From positions 1 to 42,623 of the forward strand of contig CAZQVA010000019.1 in the NCBI GenBank assembly GCA_964596685.1: a stretch of 42,623 nucleotides of DNA. The letters are read 5' to 3'. Below, piece after piece: positions 31,095 to 37,815 of this stretch (its first letter is position 1; every line of letters begins with the position of its first letter). Made by a program: the position numbers and the translations under genes. The DNA comes from CAZQVA01 sp964596685 (GTDB lineage Bacteria > Chlamydiota > Chlamydiia > Chlamydiales > VFKH01). The notes under the pieces are model-generated. The model was not told where the DNA came from. It worked only from the letters and a program-made list of their open reading frames with translations, and searched no databases.

Positions 31095-31300
31095 GGTGAA
31101 ACCTCCCGCGGCGCGCGCCCGTAGCGCGCCTTATATTCCTCCAACACCGTGTCGAGCTCAAGCCGGTCGTAGGCGATGCCCTGCACGCCGATCGAGATCT
31201 CGGTGAGGTTCGGCCGAATGATGCTGTCGAAGCGGTTGCGGTCCATGCCGCAGTAGCCGGGCGCGTCGCGCTGGCGGAGGAAGCGGGGGAGGATGGTCAC
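30875..31300 (-). CDS. Excisionase-like / AlpA-type small DNA-binding protein
   Basis: The first ~60 residues from the GTG at 31300 (LPRFLRQRDAPGYCGMDRNR, FDSIIRPNLTEISIG, QGIAYDRLELDTVLEEYKA) look like the winged-helix proteins encoded next to many phage integrases. They have the typical conserved W/Y-x-GM-x-R and RxELD features. The frame stays open for 80 more residues inside the integrase gene, giving 141 residues with a low-complexity Ser/Ala/Arg end. The functional part is probably the first ~65 residues. It probably directs excision. Confidence 0.65.
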   Translation of the reverse strand: MTILPRFLRQRDAPGYCGMDRNRFDSIIRPNLTEISIGVQGIAYDRLELDTVLEEYKARYGRAPREVSPWREQEPPASRSTTPATARSTSSSTASASSCGSGQSPRPTPNSASPKRARRSSGQSLALQVADALSARQQQGT

Positions 31301-31557
31301 TGGTCGATCGACGCGAGGATGGTGGGGAAGGTCCGGCCCTCCGCCTGGTGCCGGGCGATCGCCTCGGCGAACGTAATCATCTCGCCATCCGGGTCGTCCT
31401 CGCTCTCGCCGGTGCACATCAGCTGGCCGACGCTGACCGGACGAACCTCATCAACGTCCTCATCCGTGATTACCCGCCGATACCACTCCTGCGCGGCCTC
31501 GAGGGACTCCGCAGCGACGAAGTCGCACTCCTGGAACTGCCACACCGATATGGTCAC
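31297..31557 (-). CDS. Small early protein, unknown function
   Basis: This 86-residue protein starts at GTG and overlaps both neighbours by 4 bases. The start VWQFQECDFVAAESLEAAQE followed by WYRRVI resembles small proteins that bind no known ligand and recur in phage early operons. It ends acidic and then helical (GEMITFAEAIARHQAEG). No function is assigned. Confidence 0.65.
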   Translation of the reverse strand: MTISVWQFQECDFVAAESLEAAQEWYRRVITDEDVDEVRPVSVGQLMCTGESEDDPDGEMITFAEAIARHQAEGRTFPTILASIDQ

Positions 31558-32018
31558 AGCGCCCCCGCGTTGTCGGCGATCATCATGGCGAAGTTCGCCA
31601 CGTCGACGGCCTCGTCCAGCACGGCGGCCGGGCTGGCGATCTGCGCTTCCAGCTCGAGCACGTCGACCTGATTCTGCAGCTCGTAGGTTTCGTGGCGCAG
31701 CCGCTGCAGCAGGTGGGTATATGGCATGCCGATCCAGCCTCGCCGCCCACGCTCGTCGCGCGCCTTGAGCTTGGCCTCCATGGCCAGGGCGAAGGCGATA
31801 ACCTGGGGGCGGGCGGCGCACAGGGCGCGGATGGTCTTCTGCAGCTCGGCGATGTGCTGCGCCTGGTTGGCAGGGATCTCGTCCACAGCCTCGATACAGT
31901 TGCGAGATGCGCCGCCGCCCACCAGCATCACCGTCTGGCCATGCGGACGAGTCGGCGCCGACGTGGGGCAATCCGGGCACTGACCCTGCACGAGCGCGCC
32001 GCAGCATTGAGTTCTCAC
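31554..32018 (-). CDS. MazG-like nucleotide pyrophosphohydrolase-type protein
   Basis: This 154-residue protein starts at GTG with GGGAGG 7 bases upstream. The C-terminal half has LLQRLRHETYELQNQV ... AVLDEAVDVANFAMMIADNA: Glu110-x2-Glu113, then 22 residues, then Glu136-x2-Asp139, the MazG metal-binding pattern (ExxE, 12-28, ExxD). An N-terminal CC ... CPDC group may bind zinc. MazG-type enzymes hydrolyse NTPs or alarmone-like nucleotides. Here the enzyme could adjust host nucleotide signals, which is inference. Confidence 0.65.
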   Translation of the reverse strand: MRTQCCGALVQGQCPDCPTSAPTRPHGQTVMLVGGGASRNCIEAVDEIPANQAQHIAELQKTIRALCAARPQVIAFALAMEAKLKARDERGRRGWIGMPYTHLLQRLRHETYELQNQVDVLELEAQIASPAAVLDEAVDVANFAMMIADNAGAL

Positions 32019-32246
32019 TCACAACCTCCCGTAATGCGTCCACGCCCCGCGGGCGTAGAGCGCGGTGTAGATCAGCGACAGGGCGAAGATGCCCCACTGT
32101 TCGCCGGTGAAGGTGCTGGCCAGCCAGGCGGGCTGGCCGAGCAGGCCGACCACGCAGCCGATGAAGCGCGTGCGGTTGACGGGGCTGGTGAGGCAGGCGA
32201 TCGCGATCACCGAGCAGCCGAACAGCCAGAGTTGCAGGGCGATCAC
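32019..32246 (-). CDS. Small membrane protein (about three spans)
   Basis: This 75-residue protein starts at GTG overlapping the preceding stop (GTGA). Hydrophobic stretches are IALQLWLFGCSVIAIACLTS, RFIGCVVGLLGQPAWLAS and GEQWGIFALSLIYTALYARG. The last part is typical of small PnuC-like or phage inner-membrane proteins (PWxxA ... GQWGxFALSLxYT). Function unknown. Confidence 0.65.
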   Translation of the reverse strand: MIALQLWLFGCSVIAIACLTSPVNRTRFIGCVVGLLGQPAWLASTFTGEQWGIFALSLIYTALYARGAWTHYGRL

Positions 32247-32452
32247 GCCTTGCGCTCCCGCAGCCCGAGCTGGCTGACCTTCATGCTGCCGAGCCAGCGG
32301 CCGCGCTTGCTGTGGTCGCGCTTGCGGCGCTCCTTCGGCGGGAGCTTGACCTTGATCCCGGGGAACGCAGGGCGGTCGAGAACGACTGCGGCACCGGGCA
32401 GGCCCATCATCGCCGCGGCGGCAATCAGCGACTTCATTCCGTTGGAAGCCAT
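32243..32452 (-). CDS. Small basic protein
   Basis: This 69-residue protein follows the ParB-like gene, with ribosome-binding site GGAGG about 8 bases before the ATG. It has a hydrophobic N-terminal stretch (MKSLIAAAAMMGLPGAAVVL) and a highly basic second half (KVKLPPKERRKRDHSKRGRW). No family is recognised. A GTG at 32458 is an alternative start. Confidence 0.6.
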   Translation of the reverse strand: MASNGMKSLIAAAAMMGLPGAAVVLDRPAFPGIKVKLPPKERRKRDHSKRGRWLGSMKVSQLGLRERKA

Positions 32453-32454
32453 CG

Positions 32455-34077
32455 TCACTCCTCCACCTCCGCCGCCTTGCGCTTCTTCTTCGCCGGCGCC
32501 TTCTCCACCGTGCCGACCTTCGCGTCGTGCTCGGCCAGGGCCTGGGCGCGGATGGCCTCGGCGTCGATCCCCAGGCGCGCGGCGGTGATCGGCGCGATGT
32601 CGTCCTTGCCGTAGTTGTAGTCCTCGTCGAGCAGGGCGGTGTCGATCATCAGACGCACCAGCTCCTCCGCGCTCATCTGGCGCAGGCGCTCCGTGCGCCA
32701 CTGCTGGAACTCCGCGCCCCAGGTGGGCTTGCTCTCGGGCAGGCCCCACAGCTGCCACACCGTGGAGGGGTCGTTGAACATCTCGGTCATGGCCAGCGCG
32801 ATCATCTCGAAGTCCTCGCGCGCGAAGCCGGCCTCGCGCTGGTAGCGCTGGCGGATGGCCTCGACCACGGCGGTGCGGGCGATGCGCTCGCGCGCGTCGT
32901 CGGCGTCGCGGGCCTTGGCCTCGGCGACGTAGTCGCGCGGCTTCTCCGCCTTCTTCACCGCCGGCAGCTTGATCTTGAGCGACTTGGCCACCAGCGCCAC
33001 GGCCGTGCGGGCGGCGACATCCACGAGCTTGCCGGTGTCCTTCTCCTGCGCGGCGGCGATCGCCACCTCGGCGCCGGAGGCCTTGATCAGCTCGCGCCAG
33101 GTGCGCTTCTCGCCGTCCTGCTGGCACGCGTCGTCCAGCCGCACCCAGTCGGGGTCGGGGTAGTTGGTGCTCGCGGCGAGCACGCGCGCGGACTCCTTCG
33201 CGCCGAGCACGGTGACGCCCTTGGCCTCGGCCTCGTCGCGCAGCCGGCGCGCCCAGGCCTTGCGCTTGTCGGCGTGGCAGCCGGGGTCGGTGCACACGTT
33301 TGGATCCTCGACCTCGTGGAACAGGTCGCAGGCGTTGCCGCTGCGCTTGGGGCAGCCGCCGCAGGTGCCGGCCTCCTCGATGAGGTCGGAGGGGTCCTTC
33401 TTCCACCACGGCGCCTCGCGCAGGCGCAGCATGTAGGTGTCGCGCACGTGCTCCTGCGCCTCGCGGAAGGACATCATCTGCCAGTGCGGCGGTCGCCGGC
33501 CGGCGATCTCCTGCGCGGCCTGCAGCTGCAGCTTGGGCGTGGGGATGCGCGAGACGAGCAGCAGGTGCGAGGCGGAGAGCTCGACGTCCTCCTCGCTGGC
33601 CAGCCAGTCGAGCACGTCCTGGTGCAGCTCGGTGAGCTTGAGCCGGCCGAAGACGTAGCTGCGCGACTTGCCGATCTCCTCGGCGATCTGCTCCGCGGTG
33701 TAGTGGAAGTGCTCGACGAGCAGCTTGTAGCCCGCGGCTTCCTCGTGCGGGTTGACGTCCTCGCGCTGCAGGTTCTCGATGCACTGGAGCTTGACGACCT
33801 CGTGGTCGCTGAGGTCGCGCACGATGGCGGGCACGGTGTCGAGCGCGGCGATCTGCGCGGCGCGCCAGCGGCGCTCGCCGGCCACGATCTCGAAGCGGCC
33901 GCTGGTGAACGAGGGCCGCACGAGCACCGGCGAGAGCACGCCGACCTGGCGGATGCTGGCGGCGAGGTCGTCGAGCGAGGACTGGGTGAAGGTCTTGCGC
34001 GGGTTGGTGGCGCTGGGGTCGAGCAGGTGCACCTGCAGAAGCTGCAGGCGCGGGGCGGCGCGGTCGGGGGTGATCAT
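32455..34077 (-). CDS. ParB/Spo0J-like protein with cysteine cluster
   Basis: This 540-residue protein has the ParB N-terminal domain (NPRKTF near 25-30, GERRWRA at 67-73, ENLQREDVNPHEEA from 101) and a helix-turn-helix (YTAEQIAEEIGKSRSYVFGR, near 126-145). This is followed by a Cys/His cluster (CGGCPKRSGNACDLFHEVED, then CTDPGCH, about 238-270) and a long helical and Lys-rich C-terminus. Large ParB-like proteins of this layout occur in temperate phages, where they may act in regulation or DNA processing rather than partition. No ParA partner is encoded here. The ribosome-binding site is weak. Confidence 0.85.
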   Translation of the reverse strand: MITPDRAAPRLQLLQVHLLDPSATNPRKTFTQSSLDDLAASIRQVGVLSPVLVRPSFTSGRFEIVAGERRWRAAQIAALDTVPAIVRDLSDHEVVKLQCIENLQREDVNPHEEAAGYKLLVEHFHYTAEQIAEEIGKSRSYVFGRLKLTELHQDVLDWLASEEDVELSASHLLLVSRIPTPKLQLQAAQEIAGRRPPHWQMMSFREAQEHVRDTYMLRLREAPWWKKDPSDLIEEAGTCGGCPKRSGNACDLFHEVEDPNVCTDPGCHADKRKAWARRLRDEAEAKGVTVLGAKESARVLAASTNYPDPDWVRLDDACQQDGEKRTWRELIKASGAEVAIAAAQEKDTGKLVDVAARTAVALVAKSLKIKLPAVKKAEKPRDYVAEAKARDADDARERIARTAVVEAIRQRYQREAGFAREDFEMIALAMTEMFNDPSTVWQLWGLPESKPTWGAEFQQWRTERLRQMSAEELVRLMIDTALLDEDYNYGKDDIAPITAARLGIDAEAIRAQALAEHDAKVGTVEKAPAKKKRKAAEVEE

Positions 34078-34428
34078 GATGGCCTGGTCGTTATGGTTGG
34101 GGGAGCCTGCTCCGGCGCCGGCGACTGCTGCCGAGGATCTGAGGTTTTACGTGCCGCATCCTTGCGTGTTGCATGCGAGCGGCACCAGGCATTGAAGGGG
34201 TGGACGGCGGCAGGCTGGCACACGAAGTCCGTTGATGGGTTCCGAAAGCTTCCCGACCTTTCCTCGCGAGATACTTGGCGATCTGCCGTTTCGGATTACC
34301 ACGCCGCGCCGTCCGTTGAAAGGGTGGACAGCCACTGCATCTCCTCCCTGCACTAGACCCTCTTGCGAAGGCCCAGACGTTGCCGGGAACGGGCTGCAGT
34401 CGAGGCATGCAGGGCTGTCCATTGATCG
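34078..34428. other. 350-bp region without a convincing gene, upstream of the ParB-like gene
   Basis: GC content is visibly lower than in flanking genes. Two related segments recur about 127 bases apart: CATTGAAGGGGTGGACGGC (34191-34209) and CGTTGAAAGGGTGGACAGC (34315-34333). On the minus strand a strong GGGAGGAG (near 34347) is followed by an ATG that would give only a 14-residue peptide, or a GTG opening a 62-codon frame with no family resemblance. It may be a regulatory leader for the ParB-like gene or ParB binding sites. Confidence 0.45.
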
Positions 34429-34872
34429 TTACCGTGTGCTCGCCACCCACGCCCGCACCCGCGGCCCTACTTCGAGGTGTGTGCCGTGGGGCAGGCCGGA
34501 GATCCGCACGAAGGCGCGCTGCTGCTGGGGCGCGTTGATGCCGATGTGCACACGCGGCACCGGGTAGGCGAGCCGTGCCCGCACCCACGCATGCCGCTGT
34601 GCACGCGTCTGCAGGTGCGAGAGCCGCCGCGCCTTGAGCAGCAGCACGCGCACCATCGAGAGAAGTTGCCGGGTCACGAGCCGCGGATTGGCGGAGGCAC
34701 CTACCGCGGACAGGCTCGCCCCGGCTGCCGGCGTTATGCGCTGCTGTTGTTCGCCGCGTGAGCCGCCGGGCAGGTCTCCGGCGGGTGCGGCTGGTGAAGC
34801 GGCTTGCGCCGCAAGGACAGCGGGCGCCACGTCCGGCTGACGCACCCGCAGGCGTTGAACTCTGGCGCTCAT
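34429..34872 (-). CDS. Basic protein of the leftward early operon, unknown function
   Basis: This 147-residue protein overlaps the upstream gene by ATGA. The first ~60 residues are Ala/Pro/Gln-rich. The rest is basic (LLSMVRVLLLKARRLSHLQT, VRARLAYPVPRVHIGINAPQ, then FVRISGLPHGTHLEVGPRV). The beta-like end and high charge suggest nucleic-acid binding. I recognise no family, so this rests on coupling and codon use. Confidence 0.55.
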   Translation of the reverse strand: MSARVQRLRVRQPDVAPAVLAAQAASPAAPAGDLPGGSRGEQQQRITPAAGASLSAVGASANPRLVTRQLLSMVRVLLLKARRLSHLQTRAQRHAWVRARLAYPVPRVHIGINAPQQQRAFVRISGLPHGTHLEVGPRVRAWVASTR

Positions 34873-35522
34873 GGCTGGACCCGGTCGCTGTCGGCAGCGA
34901 GTCCGGCCTCGGTCATGAGGTAATCGAGCACGCTGTCGTCGGCGCGCTTGGTGTGCAGGTAGTCGACCAGCACGCGCTGCGCCTCGGTGATGCGGCGATC
35001 GGCGGGGCGGTGCACGGTGACGGCGGTGCTGGCCTGGCGCGGCTTGCGCGCCGCGCGGGGCTGGGGCTTGGCCTTCGGTGCGCGTTTCGCCGGGGCCTTC
35101 TTCGCGGGCCTGGCCGGCGCGGCCTGCTTCGCGCGCTTGCGGGCGGGCTTGTCGAGCGCGGCGCTGACATTGGCGCGGAACGCCGCATCGTCGCGCATTG
35201 CGCTGAGAGTCGCATGCTTGACCGGCGGGGCGTCGCCCTTGGGTGCGTCGGCCGGCGCGGTGCGGCCGATGCGCGCGTACCCGGCAGCGGTGCAGCGGTA
35301 GGTGCTGTTGCCGCGCGGACCTTCGCGGACGATGCAGCCCATCGCCACGGCGCGCGTGACGCAGTTGTCCAGGTGCTTGTCGGTGGCGTCCATGGCGACG
35401 CTGATCTGCTCGCGCGTGGTGGCGCCATCGGCCACGGCCTGCGCGACGCGGGTGACGAGGTCCACCCGCCGCTCGGCGGGCTGGGTCAGCTTGCTGCGGG
35501 TGAGGTCATCCAGCGCGGTCAC
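34869..35522 (-). CDS. Winged-helix protein with histone-H1-like basic linker
   Basis: This 217-residue protein starts at GTG overlapping the upstream stop. Residues 1-75 look like a winged-helix domain (QAVADGATTREQISVAMDAT ... TRAVAMGCIVREGPRGNSTY). Residues about 120-165 are a Lys/Ala/Pro/Arg-rich tail (RKRAKQAAPARPAKKAPAKR) like histone H1 or bacterial H1-like proteins. A short C-terminal helical domain follows. A DNA-binding or nucleoid-like role is plausible. Confidence 0.68.
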   Translation of the reverse strand: MTALDDLTRSKLTQPAERRVDLVTRVAQAVADGATTREQISVAMDATDKHLDNCVTRAVAMGCIVREGPRGNSTYRCTAAGYARIGRTAPADAPKGDAPPVKHATLSAMRDDAAFRANVSAALDKPARKRAKQAAPARPAKKAPAKRAPKAKPQPRAARKPRQASTAVTVHRPADRRITEAQRVLVDYLHTKRADDSVLDYLMTEAGLAADSDRVQP

Positions 35523-35776
35523 AGGACGTGCTCCTTCTCCAGTTGTGCGCGCTGGGTGCGCGCGATCTCCTCGGCGGTCATCGGGCAGGCCCAGTCGTCG
35601 GCCGGGATCGAGGCCTCGCGGTCGTCGACGAAGCGCACCTGCAGGTGCCCGCGCCGGCCGATGCCGGTGATGAGCGCGGGCACGCAGCCGAAGCCGAGCT
35701 TGCCCTCGGACTGCCGGGGCACGAACACCCACCACCAGGTGTTCGGGGTGGGTTCGAGCGGGGGTTCGAGCGTCAT
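35519..35776 (-). CDS. Small beta-rich early protein
   Basis: This 85-residue protein starts MTLEPPLEPTPNTWWWVFVP and continues ALITGIGRRGHLQVRFVDDREASIPADDWACPMTAEE, a small SH3-like barrel pattern. It overlaps both neighbours by 4 bases. Function unknown. Confidence 0.65.
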   Translation of the reverse strand: MTLEPPLEPTPNTWWWVFVPRQSEGKLGFGCVPALITGIGRRGHLQVRFVDDREASIPADDWACPMTAEEIARTQRAQLEKEHVL

Positions 35777-35922
35777 CGGCGGTCGTCCTCCAGGTTCAGG
35801 CCGAGCAGCGCGATGGCCATCAGGCTCGCGCCCCACAGCGCGGCGACGAGGCTGCCGTCGACGGCGCACTGGTACAGGACGACGGTCAGGCCGAGGATGC
35901 CAAGCAGGTGCAGGGGGATCAT
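35773..35922 (-). CDS. Micro-membrane protein, 49 residues
   Basis: It reads MIPLHLLGILGLTVVLYQCA, then VDGSLVAALWGASLMAIALLGLNLEDDRR. There are two hydrophobic spans with a short acidic/basic end. ATGA overlaps link it to both the upstream 30-residue gene and the downstream 85-residue gene, which supports translation. Function unknown. Confidence 0.6.
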   Translation of the reverse strand: MIPLHLLGILGLTVVLYQCAVDGSLVAALWGASLMAIALLGLNLEDDRR

Positions 35923-36011
35923 CCGAACACCATCCAGATGACGATCAGCACGCAGCAGCCGAGGACGACGAGCGCGTCGCCGAGGTTGCAGTCGGGTTCA
36001 GCGCGCGGCAT
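35919..36011 (-). CDS. Micro-protein with one membrane span, 30 residues
   Basis: It reads MPRAEPDCNLGDALVVLGCC, then VLIVIWMVFG. It is a single hydrophobic helix after a short acidic start. It is coupled by ATGA to the next micro-gene. At this size the call depends on the chain of overlaps and the hydrophobic pattern. Confidence 0.5.
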   Translation of the reverse strand: MPRAEPDCNLGDALVVLGCCVLIVIWMVFG

Positions 36012-36018
36012 GGTCGGC

Positions 36019-36192
36019 CTACCGGAAGTGGCGCAGCATCCCTTGCAAGGCCGCAGCGGTGCTCGGCAGCGACGCAGCGAGGTAGCCAGATAGGTAGGCG
36101 ATGACGTCCTCCGGCCGCTTCGACTGGAGATCCGGGTGCATGCCCAGCTCGATGCCGCGCGTGATGCGCTGGTCGATCTCGGCGGGGGTCAT
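36019..36192 (-). CDS. Small helical early protein, 57 residues
   Basis: It starts at an ATG overlapping the preceding stop (ATGA) and reads MTPAEIDQRITRGIELGMHP, then helices to LQGMLRHFR. The pattern is that of a soluble helical protein. No family is recognised. A 7-base gap separates it from the micro-membrane gene. Confidence 0.6.
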   Translation of the reverse strand: MTPAEIDQRITRGIELGMHPDLQSKRPEDVIAYLSGYLAASLPSTAAALQGMLRHFR

Positions 36193-36557
36193 GCGACCTC
36201 CTCGACGTGCTGCTTCGACGCCGCGCGGGGCGGCCTCGGGCAGTCCGCGCGCATGCACTCGGCTTTGCCGTCCTCCGCGCGCAGGTATGCGGCGCTGCGG
36301 CCGCACCACGTGCAGGCCGGCACGCCGATGTGTTCGTTGAGCGTCTCGGCGTTGTGCACCTCGACGCCGAATTCGGTGGCGACCCACACCTGGCGCAGCG
36401 CCTGCAGGCCGTACTCGACGGCGACGGTGGCGGTGGCCTCGATGGGGGTCTGCGCGTCGTCGCCCTGGGTCTCGCGCCGGCGGCGCAGGAGCGCCTGGTG
36501 CAGCGCGGTCAGCTCGGCGAGCTGCGCGGTGGTGAGGTGGATGGTGAGGCGCGGCAT
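36189..36557 (-). CDS. First gene of the leftward operon: helical protein with zinc-type C-terminus
   Basis: This 122-residue protein has the strongest ribosome-binding site of the operon (AAGGAGG, 6 bases before the ATG). The N-terminal MPRLTIHLTTAQLAELTALH and following helix resemble a ribbon-helix-helix-like DNA-binding segment. C82-x2-C85 and C101-x4-C106 (CTWCGRSAAYL ... ECMRADC) form a probable zinc site. As the first product from the repressor-controlled leftward promoter it may be a regulator or an early takeover protein. Function unknown. Confidence 0.65.
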   Translation of the reverse strand: MPRLTIHLTTAQLAELTALHQALLRRRRETQGDDAQTPIEATATVAVEYGLQALRQVWVATEFGVEVHNAETLNEHIGVPACTWCGRSAAYLRAEDGKAECMRADCPRPPRAASKQHVEEVA

Positions 36558-36650
36558 GGTGCCCTCCTTGTCGGAAGGGCCGCCGCACCGGTGCTACGCC
36601 GGGAAGAGGAAGGAGAACCAGAGTCGCCCCGGGCAGCGGCCACGGGGCAG

Positions 36651-36680
36651 ACAGTAGTGCAAGCTTGCACTACTTGTCAA
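36651..36680 (-). promoter_or_regulatory. Leftward early promoter with embedded repressor operator
   Basis: On the minus strand TTGACA (36680-36675) and TACTGT (36656-36651) are separated by 18 bases. The spacer and -10 are covered by a perfect 22-bp palindrome (36653-36674) with half-site AGTAGTGCAAG. The 12-bp core GTGCAAGCTTGC recurs at the rightward promoter. Repressor bound here would occlude RNA polymerase. Confidence 0.8.
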
Positions 36681-36687
36681 TACATAT

Positions 36688-36714
36688 TTGCACAGCGTGT
36701 CTGTGCAAGCGTGC
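36688..36714. promoter_or_regulatory. Second inverted repeat and operator half at the leftward control region
   Basis: TTGCACAG (36688-36695), a 5-base spacer and CTGTGCAA (36701-36708) form a perfect inverted repeat. The operator core GTGCAAGCGTGC (36703-36714) overlaps it and reaches the stop codon of the last repressor-operon gene. It may be a second operator or double as a weak terminator for the repressor transcript (no T-run is present). Confidence 0.6.
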
Positions 36715-37049
36715 TACTTGGTGGGTTTCTGGAGTTGCACGACGGTCACCGTCCAGTCGCCCAGCGCGTTGATCTGCAGGTAGTAGCGCCCGCCCTTGCG
36801 CTGATATGAGGCGCCCGGGCCATCCTTGAGCTGATTGGCGATGATCCCGACCATCTCGCCATTGGCGTCGTCGAAGAGATACGCCTGGAACATGCCGCCG
36901 CGCGCATTCCACTGCAGTTCCCACTGGTCGGCAACGGTGAAGGGGCGCAACGTGCGACCGCCGCTTCCCTCGGCAGTGACCACCGGGCTTTCGCCGGCGG
37001 CAGTGAAGGGCAGGGCGGCCAGCGCGAGCAGCAGGGTGCGCCGCTTCAC
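36714..37049 (-). CDS. Exported protein in the repressor operon, candidate lysogenic conversion gene
   Basis: This 111-residue protein has a GTG start overlapping the preceding stop (GTGA). It has a signal peptide (MKRRTLLLALAALPFTAAGE, read with initiator Met) and a ~85-residue beta-rich domain: FTVADQWELQWNARGGMFQA, then YLFDDANGEMVGIIANQL and GGRYYLQINALGDWTVTVV. The domain pattern recurs in larger secreted proteins. It lies downstream of the repressor in the same direction, so it should be made in the prophage state. Superinfection exclusion or another envelope effect is a guess. Confidence 0.68.
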   Translation of the reverse strand: MKRRTLLLALAALPFTAAGESPVVTAEGSGGRTLRPFTVADQWELQWNARGGMFQAYLFDDANGEMVGIIANQLKDGPGASYQRKGGRYYLQINALGDWTVTVVQLQKPTK

Positions 37050-37225
37050 GATCCCTCGGCCTTCGATGGAGCGTGGCCGGCAACCCCGGCCAGCATGCTG
37101 AGCGCCAGCCTGGCTGGCACGCGGATCACGATCTCGATGCAGTCTGCATCGGCCTTTCCGCCTTGATCGGCGATCGCTGCCTCGAGCAGGCGGCGTATCG
37201 CATCGACGTTTGCTACCGAACCCAT
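37046..37225 (-). CDS. Small protein in the repressor operon
   Basis: This 59-residue protein starts MGSVANVDAIRRLLEAAIAD, with an AGGGGG about 7 bases before the ATG, and continues DCIEIVIRVPARLALSMLAG. Its stop overlaps the next gene's GTG. The pattern helix, strand, helix is like small phage proteins of unknown role. Confidence 0.58.
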   Translation of the reverse strand: MGSVANVDAIRRLLEAAIADQGGKADADCIEIVIRVPARLALSMLAGVAGHAPSKAEGS

Positions 37226-37287
37226 GCCACCACCCCCTGACTGGACCCGATCTCTCAAGCGTGCACGGGATGGCGCGTTCGGTCAAA

Positions 37288-37761
37288 TCACTTCTGCAAG
37301 ACCAGGGACATAAAGTTCACAAACGCTCGGTCATCCATCGGGCCGTGCAGTAGGAAGTGCCCGTACAGGTACGCGGCAATCTCGGCCCTGCGCCGAGATG
37401 TGGGTTGCAGATGGTGTGCGTCGAAGAAGTCCGAGGTCGCCTCGAGCACGTTGGTGAGCAGCTCCACGTCCAAGCCCGGCGCAGCGACACGCTCGACGTT
37501 GTACTCCACCCCCGGGTCCTGTGCGCCGAGCGGCTGTGTCCCCCACAGCTGCGCGTAGGGCACGCCCAGTGCGCGGGCGATGCGCTCCACGGTCTTCTGC
37601 GTGGGCTGGGGCGTATCCCCTTCCTCGATCCGCATGACCGTCTGCGGAGCCATGTTGTTCGCGCGGCGCGCCAATTCGCCGCGGCTCCATCCGCGCTTTT
37701 CACGGAGCGTCTTGATCCGCTCGCCAACGATGCTCATGCGCTCGGATTCTGCCTGTGCCAT
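37288..37761 (-). CDS. CI-type repressor, XRE-family HTH without peptidase domain
   Basis: This 157-residue protein has an N-terminal XRE helix-turn-helix (about residues 11-66: GERIKTLREKRGWSRGELAR, NNMAPQTVMRIEEG, TVERIARALGV). The C-terminal 80 residues are helical (VELLTNVLEATSDFFDAHHL ... RAEIAAYLYGHFLLHGPMDD) and have no Ser-Lys LexA/S24 peptidase motif. Induction would therefore not use RecA-stimulated self-cleavage. It is divergent from the Cro-like gene across a 54-bp control region. An ATG at 37737 is an alternative start. Confidence 0.88.
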   Translation of the reverse strand: MAQAESERMSIVGERIKTLREKRGWSRGELARRANNMAPQTVMRIEEGDTPQPTQKTVERIARALGVPYAQLWGTQPLGAQDPGVEYNVERVAAPGLDVELLTNVLEATSDFFDAHHLQPTSRRRAEIAAYLYGHFLLHGPMDDRAFVNFMSLVLQK

Positions 37762-37779
37762 CGGTGCGGCCTTGTACAG

Positions 37780-37808
37780 TTGACATTAGTGCAAGCGTGC
37801 ACTACTCT
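37780..37808 (+). promoter_or_regulatory. Rightward early promoter with embedded operator
   Basis: TTGACA (37780-37785), a 17-base spacer and TACTCT (37803-37808) face the Cro-like gene. The spacer contains TAGTGCAAGCGTGCACTA (37787-37804), a one-mismatch palindrome sharing the core GTGCAAGCNTGC with the leftward promoter. Predicted transcription start is about 37815, directly at the next ATG. Confidence 0.8.
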
Positions 37809-37815
37809 TGCGAGG

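Noticed and set aside
30039..31124. Plus-strand frame opposite the integrase
   Set aside because: Shadow of int: the catalytic motifs of the tyrosine recombinase are on the minus strand.
34147..34422. Minus-strand 91-codon frame upstream of the ParB-like gene
   Set aside because: No recognisable protein pattern, unusual Cys/Pro/Arg content, and no good start. I treat it as non-coding or leader sequence, though a 62-codon GTG-started version cannot be excluded.
34232..34567. Plus-strand 111-codon frame
   Set aside because: It runs against the operon and overlaps the 34429-34872 gene. The composition is random-like.
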